Notes: a model not told the origin generated them from the sequence alone. Numbered from the stretch's first letter, positions 1 to 6,221 are shown. The stretch is DNA of 6,913 bases from Sphingobacteriales bacterium (GCA_024640385.1 JAHEFC010000117.1:728-7640); one strand, 5' to 3'. A program made the numbers and translations.

Positions 1-35
1 CGGCCATGATGGACGAGAAATTTCCGAGGAAATAA
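1..35 (+). CDS. 3' end of an upstream gene (partial, unidentified)
   Basis: One + strand frame is open from the window edge and reads AMMDEKFPRK before TAA at 33-35, which leaves 10 nt before the next start codon. A second frame reads GHDGREISEEIRVQQC and stops with TAG at 50-52, overlapping the next gene by 7 nt. Either could be the true C-terminus, since short spacings and short overlaps are both common in co-directional bacterial genes. I cannot tell which is real, and ten to sixteen residues are too few to identify a product. The close spacing suggests the DUF4126 gene is co-transcribed with this upstream gene. Confidence 0.35.
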   Translation, partial: AMMDEKFPRK

Positions 36-45
36 GGGTGCAGCA

Positions 46-591
46 ATGTTAGCCAGCAGCATCCTTTTAGGCATTGGCCTCAGTGCCAGTGCAGGTTTCA
101 GGGTATTTGTCCCGCTGTTAGTGGCAGCCATTGCCGGAAAATTCGGTTGGCTGCCATTGACGGATGGGTTTGCTTGGATGGCGAGCTGGCCCGCCATCAT
201 CTGTTTCGGCACTGCCACTGTAATTGAAGTGGCTGCCTATTATATTCCTGTTGTAGATAATTTTCTTGATGCCGTTACCACACCCATGGCGATCATGGCG
301 GGTACCCTGCTGGCTACCTCAGTGATACCGGTAGACAGTGAATTATTGAAATGGATATCCGGGATCCTGCTGGGTGGGGGAGCGGCCGGGGTAGTTCAGA
401 CCGGAACAGCCATATTAAGATTGTTCTCCACTAAAACTACTGCGGGCTTCGGTAATCCTGTTGTTGCAACTACCGAGCATATGGCGGCACTGGGAACATC
501 TTTGTTTGCGGTATTTATGCCGGTGATTGCAGGAATAGGGGCGTTACTGATGATCAGTTATGTTCTTATCAAATTAAAAAGTAAAAATTAA
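46..591 (+). CDS. DUF4126 domain-containing integral membrane protein
   Basis: This 181-residue hydrophobic protein matches the DUF4126 family as I remember it. The N-terminal segment GLSASAGFRVFVPLL (residues 11-25) and the motif IPVVDNFLDAV (67-77), which follows a membrane-embedded Glu61, are the family's hallmarks. A third conserved block, with GFGNPVVATTEH, lies at residues 134-145. About five hydrophobic segments are visible, near residues 3-30, 46-67, 81-95, 100-123 and 149-175, so it should be a polytopic inner-membrane protein. Its biochemical role is unknown and I see no catalytic motif. The ATG at 46 gives the expected family N-terminus; no Shine-Dalgarno is evident, as is usual in Bacteroidota. 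The gene probably sits at the end of a short operon begun upstream. Its last codons (KLKSKN and TAA) lie inside the AT-rich palindrome at 575-640. Confidence 0.88.
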   Translation: MLASSILLGIGLSASAGFRVFVPLLVAAIAGKFGWLPLTDGFAWMASWPAIICFGTATVIEVAAYYIPVVDNFLDAVTTPMAIMAGTLLATSVIPVDSELLKWISGILLGGGAAGVVQTGTAILRLFSTKTTAGFGNPVVATTEHMAALGTSLFAVFMPVIAGIGALLMISYVLIKLKSKN

Positions 592-640
592 AAAGTAAAA
601 ATTCCGTTTTCTGATTTTTACTTTTAATTTTTAATTTTTA
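575..640. repeat. AT-rich imperfect palindrome joining two convergent 3' ends; possible bidirectional terminator
   Basis: Two tandem copies of TTAAAAAGTAAAAA (574-587, 588-601) are followed by an inverted counterpart. The arms pair as 591-602 with 614-625 (12 bp), 582-589 with 626-633 (8 bp, A590 bulged) and 575-580 with 635-640 (6 bp, after a G581/A634 mismatch). The loop is 603-613. Of 26 pairs only one is G-C. Both convergent genes stop inside the helix: TAA at 589-591 on + and TAA at 633-631 on -. Transcripts from either strand would fold the same way. The low G-C content is unlike a classical intrinsic terminator, so the terminator role is uncertain. It may instead be a dispersed AT-rich intergenic repeat. 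Confidence 0.6.
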
Positions 641-1764
641 CTTCGATAATGAAATCTCACTGCTCCATTGGTCTGCTCTGATGAGCTGATATTTACTTCG
701 TATCGTTTATCCCCAACCGTTACTACCATCAATGCCGTGTTTGGGGGAATGGATCCCAGGTTCTCCGCATACATGATCAGTTCGTTATCATCATCACTCA
801 TGGTCACATTAAGTGAAACGGGTTCGGTACTCAGGCGTTGCCTGGATACCATCAGTTTACCGTTCAGGTACAGGCTGATGGTATCCCCGTCTATCTGTCC
901 GTTGTCATACAGATCTACCCGGAAAGTTTTTGAATCGACCTCAATGGTCTTGATGATCTGCTTGCTCCGCTTATCAATCCTGCTGATGCCGGGACTTATA
1001 ATGGTAGACGGCGCCTTTGGTTTTTCAATGCTGGGTAGATTTTTTTCTATAGTCTGTGTTTTATTCGTGCTGTTTGATGCAACTGCAGGAGTTTTTGGTT
1101 TGCTTGCGGTAGCTGGTGGTTTAGTTGTTGCGGTTGACGTTTTGGGCGGAGTATTGGTTTTAGGTGTTGTAGTTGTTTTAGGTGTTGTACCCGATTTGGC
1201 CACCGGTGGCACGGACCTGGTGGCGCCGGTTTTTGGCGCTGTGGCTGAAGGGGCCGTGGTTGTTTTCTTAGGCGGATTATTTTTACTGGCTACGGGAGGA
1301 GTTGAAGTTTGTGGCACAACCTTGACCAGCTGTTTTCTTTCCAGCTCTGTTTGACCTGTGCCGCAATTATCTCCGGCATTGGCTGGTTTCCATTTTCCAA
1401 CCAGCACTTCCTTGCCTTCGGTTTTCAGGTAGGTCAGGTAATGGATCTGAAGGCAATCCTTGAAATCAGGAGGGGTATTGGATTTGACTTTCTCTACTTC
1501 CTTCACAGTAATGGATTTGCTGGCCTTGTCATAACTGCCTGATAACCTGCATATCACATAGCATCGTTTGTTAATAAGATTGAAGTAGGTATAGGAGTAT
1601 CCCGCCACGGTTTCACCCTTGACTTCCAGCTCCAGAACATATTCATTCCTTCCGCCAAACATATCTCCGCTGTTAAATCCCCCCGACCATTGCCCGCTCA
1701 GCCTCTGTCCATATCCCTGGAGCGCGGTCAAAAAGATCAAAACAGTTAAAAAGGATCTCGTCAT
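631..1764 (-). CDS. Secreted two-domain hypothetical protein with Pro/Thr/Lys-rich linker
   Basis: I do not recognise a named family for this 377-residue protein. Residues 1-19 form a signal peptide: Arg3, then a hydrophobic core, ending GYG before Gln20. Export to the periplasm or outer surface is therefore likely. No lipobox Cys is present. Residues 20-148 look like a small beta-rich domain opening with GQWSGGF, with alternating hydrophobic strands and four Cys (68, 72, 104, 134) that could form disulfides. Residues 151-258 are a disordered linker of Pro, Thr, Lys, Ala and Ser. Residues 259-374 are a second beta-rich domain containing DLYDNGQIDGDTISLYLNG (284-302), an Asp/Gly-rich turn like those seen in calcium-binding loops. 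I have the impression that this segment recurs in secreted Bacteroidota proteins, but its function is unknown. It lies divergent from thrS and convergent with the DUF4126 gene, so it is probably monocistronic. Confidence 0.85.
   Translation of the reverse strand: MTRSFLTVLIFLTALQGYGQRLSGQWSGGFNSGDMFGGRNEYVLELEVKGETVAGYSYTYFNLINKRCYVICRLSGSYDKASKSITVKEVEKVKSNTPPDFKDCLQIHYLTYLKTEGKEVLVGKWKPANAGDNCGTGQTELERKQLVKVVPQTSTPPVASKNNPPKKTTTAPSATAPKTGATRSVPPVAKSGTTPKTTTTPKTNTPPKTSTATTKPPATASKPKTPAVASNSTNKTQTIEKNLPSIEKPKAPSTIISPGISRIDKRSKQIIKTIEVDSKTFRVDLYDNGQIDGDTISLYLNGKLMVSRQRLSTEPVSLNVTMSDDDNELIMYAENLGSIPPNTALMVVTVGDKRYEVNISSSEQTNGAVRFHYRSKN
1157..1189 (-). repeat. 15-bp direct repeat with 18-bp period inside the linker coding region
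   Basis: GTTTTAGGTGTTGTA (as read on the + strand) occurs at 1157-1171 and again at 1175-1189. On the coding (-) strand this gives a repeated Thr-Thr-Pro-Lys-Thr type hexapeptide at about residues 193-204. The exact nucleotide match suggests recent slippage duplication in the low-complexity linker. Linker length is therefore likely to vary between related strains. Confidence 0.6.
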
Positions 1765-1796
1765 CGGACTTCTCTTATTAATTCTTTATCTGCCGG

Positions 1797-1803
1797 CAAA
1801 TTA
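1797..1803 (-). promoter_or_regulatory. Possible -7 box for the secreted-protein gene
   Basis: On the - strand 1803-1797 reads TAATTTG, one base short of the Bacteroidota -7 consensus TAnnTTTG. It lies 33 nt upstream of the start codon at 1764. A TTTG at 1830-1827 could be the -33 element, but the 23-nt spacer is slightly long. The box sits in the left arm of an inverted repeat whose right arm carries the thrS box. The evidence is weak. Confidence 0.25.
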
Positions 1804-1838
1804 TCATCAATTACGGTCAAGGTACCCAAATACTTCGT

Positions 1839-1846
1839 TAAATTTG
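1839..1846 (+). promoter_or_regulatory. Possible -7 box of the thrS-infC promoter
   Basis: TAAATTTG matches the Bacteroidota -7 consensus TAnnTTTG exactly and lies 58 nt before the thrS start, which would leave a leader of roughly 50 nt. No clear -33 TTTG or TTG is present 19-21 nt upstream. A six-position match is expected a few times by chance in a window this size. Its location in the only intergenic region ahead of thrS is the main support. Confidence 0.4.
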
Positions 1847-1861
1847 CCATCCTTTACGAGG

Positions 1862-1877
1862 CCGGGACCATACCCGG
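1862..1877 (+). promoter_or_regulatory. Short GC stem-loop in the thrS leader
   Basis: CCGGG at 1862-1866 pairs with CCCGG at 1873-1877 across a six-base loop (ACCATA). The hairpin stands out in an A/T-rich leader and ends 27 nt before the thrS ATG. It is followed by a run of A rather than T, so it is not a terminator. It could influence leader stability or translation. The loop does not contain an obvious tRNA-Thr anticodon mimic of the kind used for thrS autoregulation in E. coli. Confidence 0.3.
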
Positions 1878-1904
1878 AAAAAACGATAAAGTAAAAGAAC
1901 AATA

Positions 1905-3833
1905 ATGATCAGGATCAGTTTCCCGGATGGAGCAATCAGAGAGTACCAGCCGGGTGTTACAGGAATGGAAATAGCCAGGTCGATTTCAGAAGGACTGGCC
2001 AGGAAAGTATTGGCAGCTCGCGTCAATGGCGAGGTTTGGGATGCCAGCAGGCCAATAACAACGGATGCCACATTGAGTCTGCTGACCTGGGAGGATACGG
2101 ATGGTAAATCAACATTCTGGCATTCTTCTGCACACCTGATGGCAGAGGCCGTGGAAGCCATTTTCCCGGGTGTAAAATTCTGGGTGGGACCTCCTATTGA
2201 CAAAGGGTTTTATTACGATATCGACCTTGGTGACCGGGCCATTTCTGAAGAGCAATTGAAACAGATCGAATTATTGATGTCTGACCTGGCAAAAAAGAAC
2301 AGTGTCTATGAACGTAAGGCTGTTCCAAAGGCGGAAGCGGTATCCTATTTTTCTGAAAAAGGAGATGAATATAAACTGGACCTGCTCCAGGGTTTGAATG
2401 ATGGTGAGATCACTTTCTACACCCAGGGCAATTTCACTGATCTCTGCCGCGGCCCGCATATACCGCATACCGGTTTGATCAAAGCAGTCAAGCTGACGAA
2501 TATTGCCGGGGCCTATTGGAAAGGAGATGAGAAAAATAAACAGCTTACCCGGATCTATGGCGTGAGTTTCCCCAACCAGAAAGAGCTCGATGAATACCTG
2601 CTGATGCTGGAAGAGGCAAAAAAGAGGGATCACCGTAAACTGGGCAAGGAATTGGGGATCTTCACTTTTGACGATGAAGTAGGGCCGGGCCTTCCTTTAT
2701 GGATGCCCAATGGAACCGTTGTCATAGAAGAACTCGAGAGGCTGGCCAAGGAAACTGAACAGGATGCCGGGTATAAAAGGGTGGTAACCCCCCATATAGC
2801 CAAGGAAAGCCTTTATCTGACCAGCGGACATCTTCCCTATTACCAGGAGAGTATGTACCCGGCCATGGAAATGGAGGGCACCAAGTACTACTTAAAAGCG
2901 ATGAACTGCCCGCACCATCATAAGATCTTTGCGGCAGAATCAAGGAGCTACAAAGAGCTTCCTTTAAGGCTGGCAGAATATGGTACCTGTTACCGTTATG
3001 AGCAGAGCGGTGAATTGTTCGGGCTGATGAGGGTAAGATGCCTGCACATGAACGATGCCCATATCTACTGCACCAGGGAGCAGTTTGCTGATGAGTTCAG
3101 GGCTGTGAACGATATGTACCTCAAGTATTTCAAGATCTTCGGTATCGACAAATATGTAATGAGGCTCAGTCTACATGATCCTGCCAAACTCGGCAAGAAA
3201 TATATCGATGAACCTGAATTGTGGCTGGAAACGGAGGCTATGGTGAGAAGGGTGCTGATCGAATCAAATATTCCGTTCATCGAAGTGCCTGATGAAGGTG
3301 CGTTTTACGGCCCGAAGATCGATGTTCAGATCTGGAGCGCCATAGGCAGGGAGTTCACCCTGGCTACCAACCAGGTTGACTTTGCCCAGGGCCGCAGGTT
3401 CAAGCTGAATTTCACCAACAAGGACAATCAGCCCGAAACCCCGTTGATCATCCACCGTGCACCATTGGGTACCCACGAACGGTTCATCGGTTTCCTGCTG
3501 GAACATTATGCCGGTAAGTTCCCGCTTTGGCTGGCACCGCAGCAGGTAAGGATATTGCCGATCAGCGATAAATTTCTGCCTTATGCCCAGGAAGTACTCA
3601 AACAGCTAAAAAAAGCAGATATTCGTGCCGAATTGGACGACCGCAGCGAGAAGATCGGCAAGAAGATCCGTGATACAGAACTGATGCGGGTGCCCTATAT
3701 GTTCGTGATAGGAGAGAAAGAAGTGAATGAACATAAAGTGGCGGTGAGAAAACAGGGCCAGGGTGACCAGGGAGCGAAGGATGTGTCGGAAATAATTAGT
3801 ATTTTAAAGAACGAAATAACTGAACGGCAATAG
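1905..3833 (+). CDS. thrS: Threonyl-tRNA synthetase (ThrRS)
   Basis: This class II synthetase activates Thr with ATP and charges tRNA-Thr in the cytoplasm. At 642 residues it equals the E. coli enzyme in length. The domains in order are: TGS (about 1-62); the N2 editing domain with HSSAH (His73, His77) and DLCRGPH (Asp179, Cys181, His185), which clears mischarged Ser-tRNA-Thr; the catalytic core from about 245 to 535; and the C-terminal anticodon-binding domain (about 545-640). The zinc ligands that select Thr are visible as Cys335 (MNCP), His386 (NDAH) and His517 (HRAP). Motif 2 Arg is Arg364 (TCYRYEQSGE) and motif 3 Arg is Arg526 (HERFIG). The ATG at 1905 begins the typical TGS start (MIRISFPDG), with no Shine-Dalgarno. 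In the E. coli sequence recalled, the stretch before the third zinc ligand region reads TQDDAH; here it reads HMNDAH. infC follows after 68 nt and is probably co-transcribed. Confidence 0.98.
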   Translation: MIRISFPDGAIREYQPGVTGMEIARSISEGLARKVLAARVNGEVWDASRPITTDATLSLLTWEDTDGKSTFWHSSAHLMAEAVEAIFPGVKFWVGPPIDKGFYYDIDLGDRAISEEQLKQIELLMSDLAKKNSVYERKAVPKAEAVSYFSEKGDEYKLDLLQGLNDGEITFYTQGNFTDLCRGPHIPHTGLIKAVKLTNIAGAYWKGDEKNKQLTRIYGVSFPNQKELDEYLLMLEEAKKRDHRKLGKELGIFTFDDEVGPGLPLWMPNGTVVIEELERLAKETEQDAGYKRVVTPHIAKESLYLTSGHLPYYQESMYPAMEMEGTKYYLKAMNCPHHHKIFAAESRSYKELPLRLAEYGTCYRYEQSGELFGLMRVRCLHMNDAHIYCTREQFADEFRAVNDMYLKYFKIFGIDKYVMRLSLHDPAKLGKKYIDEPELWLETEAMVRRVLIESNIPFIEVPDEGAFYGPKIDVQIWSAIGREFTLATNQVDFAQGRRFKLNFTNKDNQPETPLIIHRAPLGTHERFIGFLLEHYAGKFPLWLAPQQVRILPISDKFLPYAQEVLKQLKKADIRAELDDRSEKIGKKIRDTELMRVPYMFVIGEKEVNEHKVAVRKQGQGDQGAKDVSEIISILKNEITERQ

Positions 3834-3901
3834 TTTAAAAACTAAAACACTTAACAGCTTATCACTACAGTTTGCCGGCTGATATATAAGCTCAGAAATC
3901 T

Positions 3902-4501
3902 ATGGCATTATCAAACAGGCCGTTCAAACCGGGCGGTATGGGCGGAAGAGGGAAATTTGCCCCCCGCAAAGAAGCAGAACACAGGATCAATCATTTCATC
4001 AGGGTACCACAAGTAAGGCTTGTTGGAGATAATGTTGAAGTAGGGGTCTACAGTGTCCAGGATGCGATGCGCATCGCACAGCAACAGCAGCTTGATCTGG
4101 TTGAAATCTCACCCAATGCAGACCCACCGGTATGCAAAGTGATCGATTATAACAAGTTCCTGTACGACAAGAAGAAGAAGGAAAAGGAAATGAAGGCCAA
4201 GAGCAAGGCCTCCGAGATCAAGGAGATCCGCTTCACACCAGGCACTGATGATCATGACTTTGATTTCAAAGCCAAGCATGCTGAGAAATTCCTGAAAGAT
4301 GGCAACAAAGTGAAAGCCTATGTGCAGTTCAAGGGAAGGGCCATCATGTTCAAGGAAAGAGGTGAACTCGTGCTTTTGAAATTTGCAGAACGATTATCTG
4401 AAGTTGGCCAGCCGGAAGGCCTGCCTAAATTGGAAGGTAAAAGGATGCAGATGATCCTGACCCCCAAAAGTCAGAAGAAAAAACCGCAATCGACCACCTG
4501 A
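3902..4501 (+). CDS. infC: Translation initiation factor IF-3
   Basis: IF3 binds the 30S subunit, blocks premature 50S joining and proofreads the start codon and initiator tRNA. The N-domain spans about residues 28-90 and contains VRLVGDNVEVGVYS and LDLVEISPNADPPVCKV. The family signature KVIDYNKFLYDKKK is at 79-92. A Lys-rich helical linker (90-103) leads to the C-domain (104-190), with EIKEIRFTPGTDDHDF and the end block KLEGKRMQMILTPK. At 199 residues it is slightly longer than the E. coli protein, owing to a basic Gly-rich N-terminal extension (about 1-27) and a short C-terminal tail. The start is ATG, not the AUU used for autoregulation in E. coli. An in-frame TAA at 3887-3889 leaves no room for an upstream start. 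It follows thrS, as in many bacteria, but a terminator begins 22 nt after the stop and no rpmI-rplT follows. Confidence 0.97.
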   Translation: MALSNRPFKPGGMGGRGKFAPRKEAEHRINHFIRVPQVRLVGDNVEVGVYSVQDAMRIAQQQQLDLVEISPNADPPVCKVIDYNKFLYDKKKKEKEMKAKSKASEIKEIRFTPGTDDHDFDFKAKHAEKFLKDGNKVKAYVQFKGRAIMFKERGELVLLKFAERLSEVGQPEGLPKLEGKRMQMILTPKSQKKKPQSTT

Positions 4502-4512
4502 TCTATTGAATA

Positions 4513-4520
4513 TAACTTTG
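4513..4520 (+). promoter_or_regulatory. Possible -7 box upstream of the small membrane protein gene
   Basis: TAACTTTG matches TAnnTTTG exactly, between the infC stop and the terminator hairpin. If it is active, transcription would begin around 4527, at the hairpin itself, and run into the small membrane protein gene. No -33 element is visible at the right spacing. This may be a chance match. It is listed because the downstream gene otherwise depends on read-through of a strong terminator. Confidence 0.22.
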
Positions 4521-4522
4521 TT

Positions 4523-4553
4523 AAAAGCAGGAGTGATCCTGCTTTTTTATTTT
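4523..4553 (+). terminator. Rho-independent terminator after infC
   Basis: AAAAGCAGGA (4523-4532) pairs perfectly with TCCTGCTTTT (4537-4546) across a GTGA loop of the stable GNRA type. It is followed by TTATTTT (4547-4553). A 10-bp stem with a T-rich tract 22 nt after the infC stop is a textbook intrinsic terminator. It marks the end of the thrS-infC transcript. Confidence 0.88.
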
Positions 4554-4572
4554 GTACTGGCATGGATTTTTT

Positions 4573-4815
4573 ATGGATCTCCGAATGAAAGGTATCAGGT
4601 TTCCCTTGGTGTCTGTAACAGCGTTCCTGGTGGTTTATGCAGTGCTTGCCTGGTTTGCTTTTGACACTGCTGTGCTGGCCATGTTCGCGGTTTCCCCGTT
4701 TCTCGTGTTATGGGTGATCTACAGGGTGTTAAAAGATGGACAGCCTTCAGGCCGATCATTCAATGAACATTTTTATGATGATTGGGATTATAAGAGAATT
4801 GCAGATCGGGACTAA
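4573..4815 (+). CDS. Small two-helix membrane protein, unknown function
   Basis: I chose the ATG at 4573, giving 80 residues. A longer reading from TTG at 4552 would start inside the terminator T-tract, which is unlikely. ATG at 4585 is another option. Two hydrophobic helices at about residues 11-30 and 33-52 are separated by a single Asp31, predicting a tight membrane hairpin. The C-terminal tail (53-80) is polar and rich in aromatic and acidic residues, with FNEHFYDDWDYKR at 63-75. I do not recognise a named family; similar short proteins with an acidic-aromatic tail seem familiar from Bacteroidota, but no function is known to me. It lies 19 nt past the infC terminator, so it needs either read-through or its own promoter. 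Its TAA (4813-4815) overlaps the MATE gene's TAG on the opposite strand. Confidence 0.72.
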   Translation: MDLRMKGIRFPLVSVTAFLVVYAVLAWFAFDTAVLAMFAVSPFLVLWVIYRVLKDGQPSGRSFNEHFYDDWDYKRIADRD

Positions 4816-6143
4816 ATGATCTTGCCTCTCCACCTGCCGCTCCTTAGATATAAGAATGAAGGAATGAACATGGATGTCCAGTAAAGCCATTCAGATCCCC
4901 ATGCCCAGGTGATGGCAAGCTTTAATTTCTCCAGCACTACATATACATAGACCGAATAAAGCACCACGGTCACAGCTTCGATCATCAGGTTGATCTTTGA
5001 ATTGCCTGTTCCCACCACTGCATTGAGCCATACCGTAGAGAACGACATTAACACCATGGCCAGTGAAACGATCCTCAGCACGGGAATGGCATGACTGATG
5101 AACTGCTGGTCCTGTCCGAATATACTCAGGATGGACTCCGGGAAAACATTAAGGATGATGCAGACAACGATCGAAAGCCCGGTACTGATCTGTACGATCT
5201 TCATAATGAGTGTTTGCACTTCATCATGCCTTTTCTGCCCTATGATATTGCTTACCATCGTGCTGCTGGTAGCGGCAAAGGCCCAGGTGAACACGCCGAA
5301 AAATCCGAATATGTTGCGCATCATGTTAGAGATGGCAAGGTCATAACTGTACTGCGCGTTTCTTTCCACCAGGATGAAAAAGAATTCCCAGCTCATCAGG
5401 CTGATCGCATACTGAAAAATGAGCGGGGCCGATTGCACCAACAGCAGTTTTGCATTCTTTTTGTCAAACCTGAAGTTTGTATATATGTGGAACCTTTTGC
5501 TTATACCCTTTACATGGATCACGCCCAGTACTACAAACATGCCCGTGGCTTCCGCAATTACTGATGCATAAGCGGCACCGTTGAAACCAAGTTGTGGCAA
5601 TCCCAGGTTGCCAAAGATCAATCCATAATCAAGTACGATATTAGTGATGGTCTCTGCCAGTGTGCCTATGACCAGGTACCTGCTCTGGTTGGTCCCCACC
5701 AGCAAGGCATTCCTCATCTGGTATATGTAAAGAAAGGGCAGGCCCCAGATCCGTATCTTCAAAAATGAGATCACCCTGCTGATATTCCCCTCATTGTTCA
5801 ACACATTCCTGAATATCAGGGGTGCCAGGAACCAGGTGATGATGATGCCAATAGCTGCTATGATCAGGGCTATCCGCACGGCCTGGGAAAACAACTTGCC
5901 GATCTCTTCCGGCCTGTTTTCACCTGCCCGCCTTGCGATCAGGGCCTGCAGGCCGTTATTAAGTCCATAGCCAATAGTACCGAACACCAGGTAAAAAACG
6001 CCCGTAATGCCGGCAGCGCCCAGTTCCTCCTTACCCAGCCAGCTCAGGAAAATGTTATTGGTGATATAATTGACCTGGGGTACAAGTATAGCCGCAGAAA
6101 TAGGCAGGGCAAGCTGCAGGATATGCTTCCTGCTGATATCCAT
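4812..6143 (-). CDS. MATE family multidrug/toxin extrusion transporter
   Basis: This is a predicted inner-membrane efflux pump of the MATE (NorM/DinF-like) superfamily, which exports cationic drugs or metabolites using a Na+ or H+ gradient. From the ATG at 6143-6141 it is 443 residues, normal for the family, with about 12 hydrophobic segments in two pseudo-symmetric halves. Recognisable blocks, counted from that start, are LPISAAILVPQVNYITNN (13-30), GLNNGLQALIARRAGENR (60-77), RIWGLPFLYIYQMRNALLVG (131-150) and LDYGLIFGNLGLPQLGFNGA (171-190). The second half carries MVSNIIGQKR (296-305) and WLNAVVGTGNSK (372-383). The frame stays open to an ATG at 6308, but that extension would overlap the divergent DUF3822 gene and does not look like MATE. 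ATG at 6179 is the other realistic start. The substrate cannot be predicted. Confidence 0.93.
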   Translation of the reverse strand: MDISRKHILQLALPISAAILVPQVNYITNNIFLSWLGKEELGAAGITGVFYLVFGTIGYGLNNGLQALIARRAGENRPEEIGKLFSQAVRIALIIAAIGIIITWFLAPLIFRNVLNNEGNISRVISFLKIRIWGLPFLYIYQMRNALLVGTNQSRYLVIGTLAETITNIVLDYGLIFGNLGLPQLGFNGAAYASVIAEATGMFVVLGVIHVKGISKRFHIYTNFRFDKKNAKLLLVQSAPLIFQYAISLMSWEFFFILVERNAQYSYDLAISNMMRNIFGFFGVFTWAFAATSSTMVSNIIGQKRHDEVQTLIMKIVQISTGLSIVVCIILNVFPESILSIFGQDQQFISHAIPVLRIVSLAMVLMSFSTVWLNAVVGTGNSKINLMIEAVTVVLYSVYVYVVLEKLKLAITWAWGSEWLYWTSMFIPSFLYLRSGRWRGKII

Positions 6144-6188
6144 CCTCAAATCCAGATCCTGTAAACCACTTGTTGCCATTGAAATCTG

Positions 6189-6196
6189 CAAACCTA
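6189..6196 (-). promoter_or_regulatory. Possible -7 box for the MATE gene
   Basis: On the - strand 6196-6189 reads TAGGTTTG, an exact TAnnTTTG match. It lies 45 nt upstream of the ATG at 6143, which fits that start better than the ATG at 6179: the latter would give a nearly leaderless mRNA. A TTTG at 6214-6211 is only 14 nt away, shorter than the usual -33 spacing. Support is moderate to weak. Confidence 0.35.
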
Positions 6197-6208
6197 CACA
6201 ATGTCCCG

Positions 6209-6221
6209 TACAAAATTTGTA
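6209..6221. promoter_or_regulatory. 13-bp palindrome in the MATE/DUF3822 divergent region
   Basis: TACAAAATTTGTA is a perfect inverted repeat of six bases each side of a central A (6215). It lies between the two divergent start codons and just upstream of the possible MATE -7 box. That position suits an operator for a dimeric regulator, but an A/T-rich 13-mer palindrome can arise by chance. No regulator gene is present nearby. Confidence 0.3.

Noticed and set aside
668..1354. A 228-residue open frame on the + strand opposite the secreted-protein gene
   Set aside because: It is antisense to the Thr/Pro/Lys-rich linker and the C-terminal domain. Its Val/Gly/Leu-rich stretch is just the complement of ACN, CCN and AAR codons. 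The - strand frame has a signal peptide and a coherent domain layout.
3831..3844. TAGTTTAAAAACTA near-palindrome at the thrS stop, considered as a terminator
   Set aside because: The stem has only five or six A/T-rich pairs with almost no loop, and no T tract follows. thrS and infC are more likely to be co-transcribed.
3866..3874. TACAGTTTG considered as an internal promoter for infC
   Set aside because: The spacing is one base too long for TAnnTTTG and no -33 element is present. Support is too weak to list.
5091..5564. A 157-residue + strand frame antisense to the MATE gene
   Set aside because: It lacks any recognisable domain and lies wholly opposite well-conserved MATE membrane segments.
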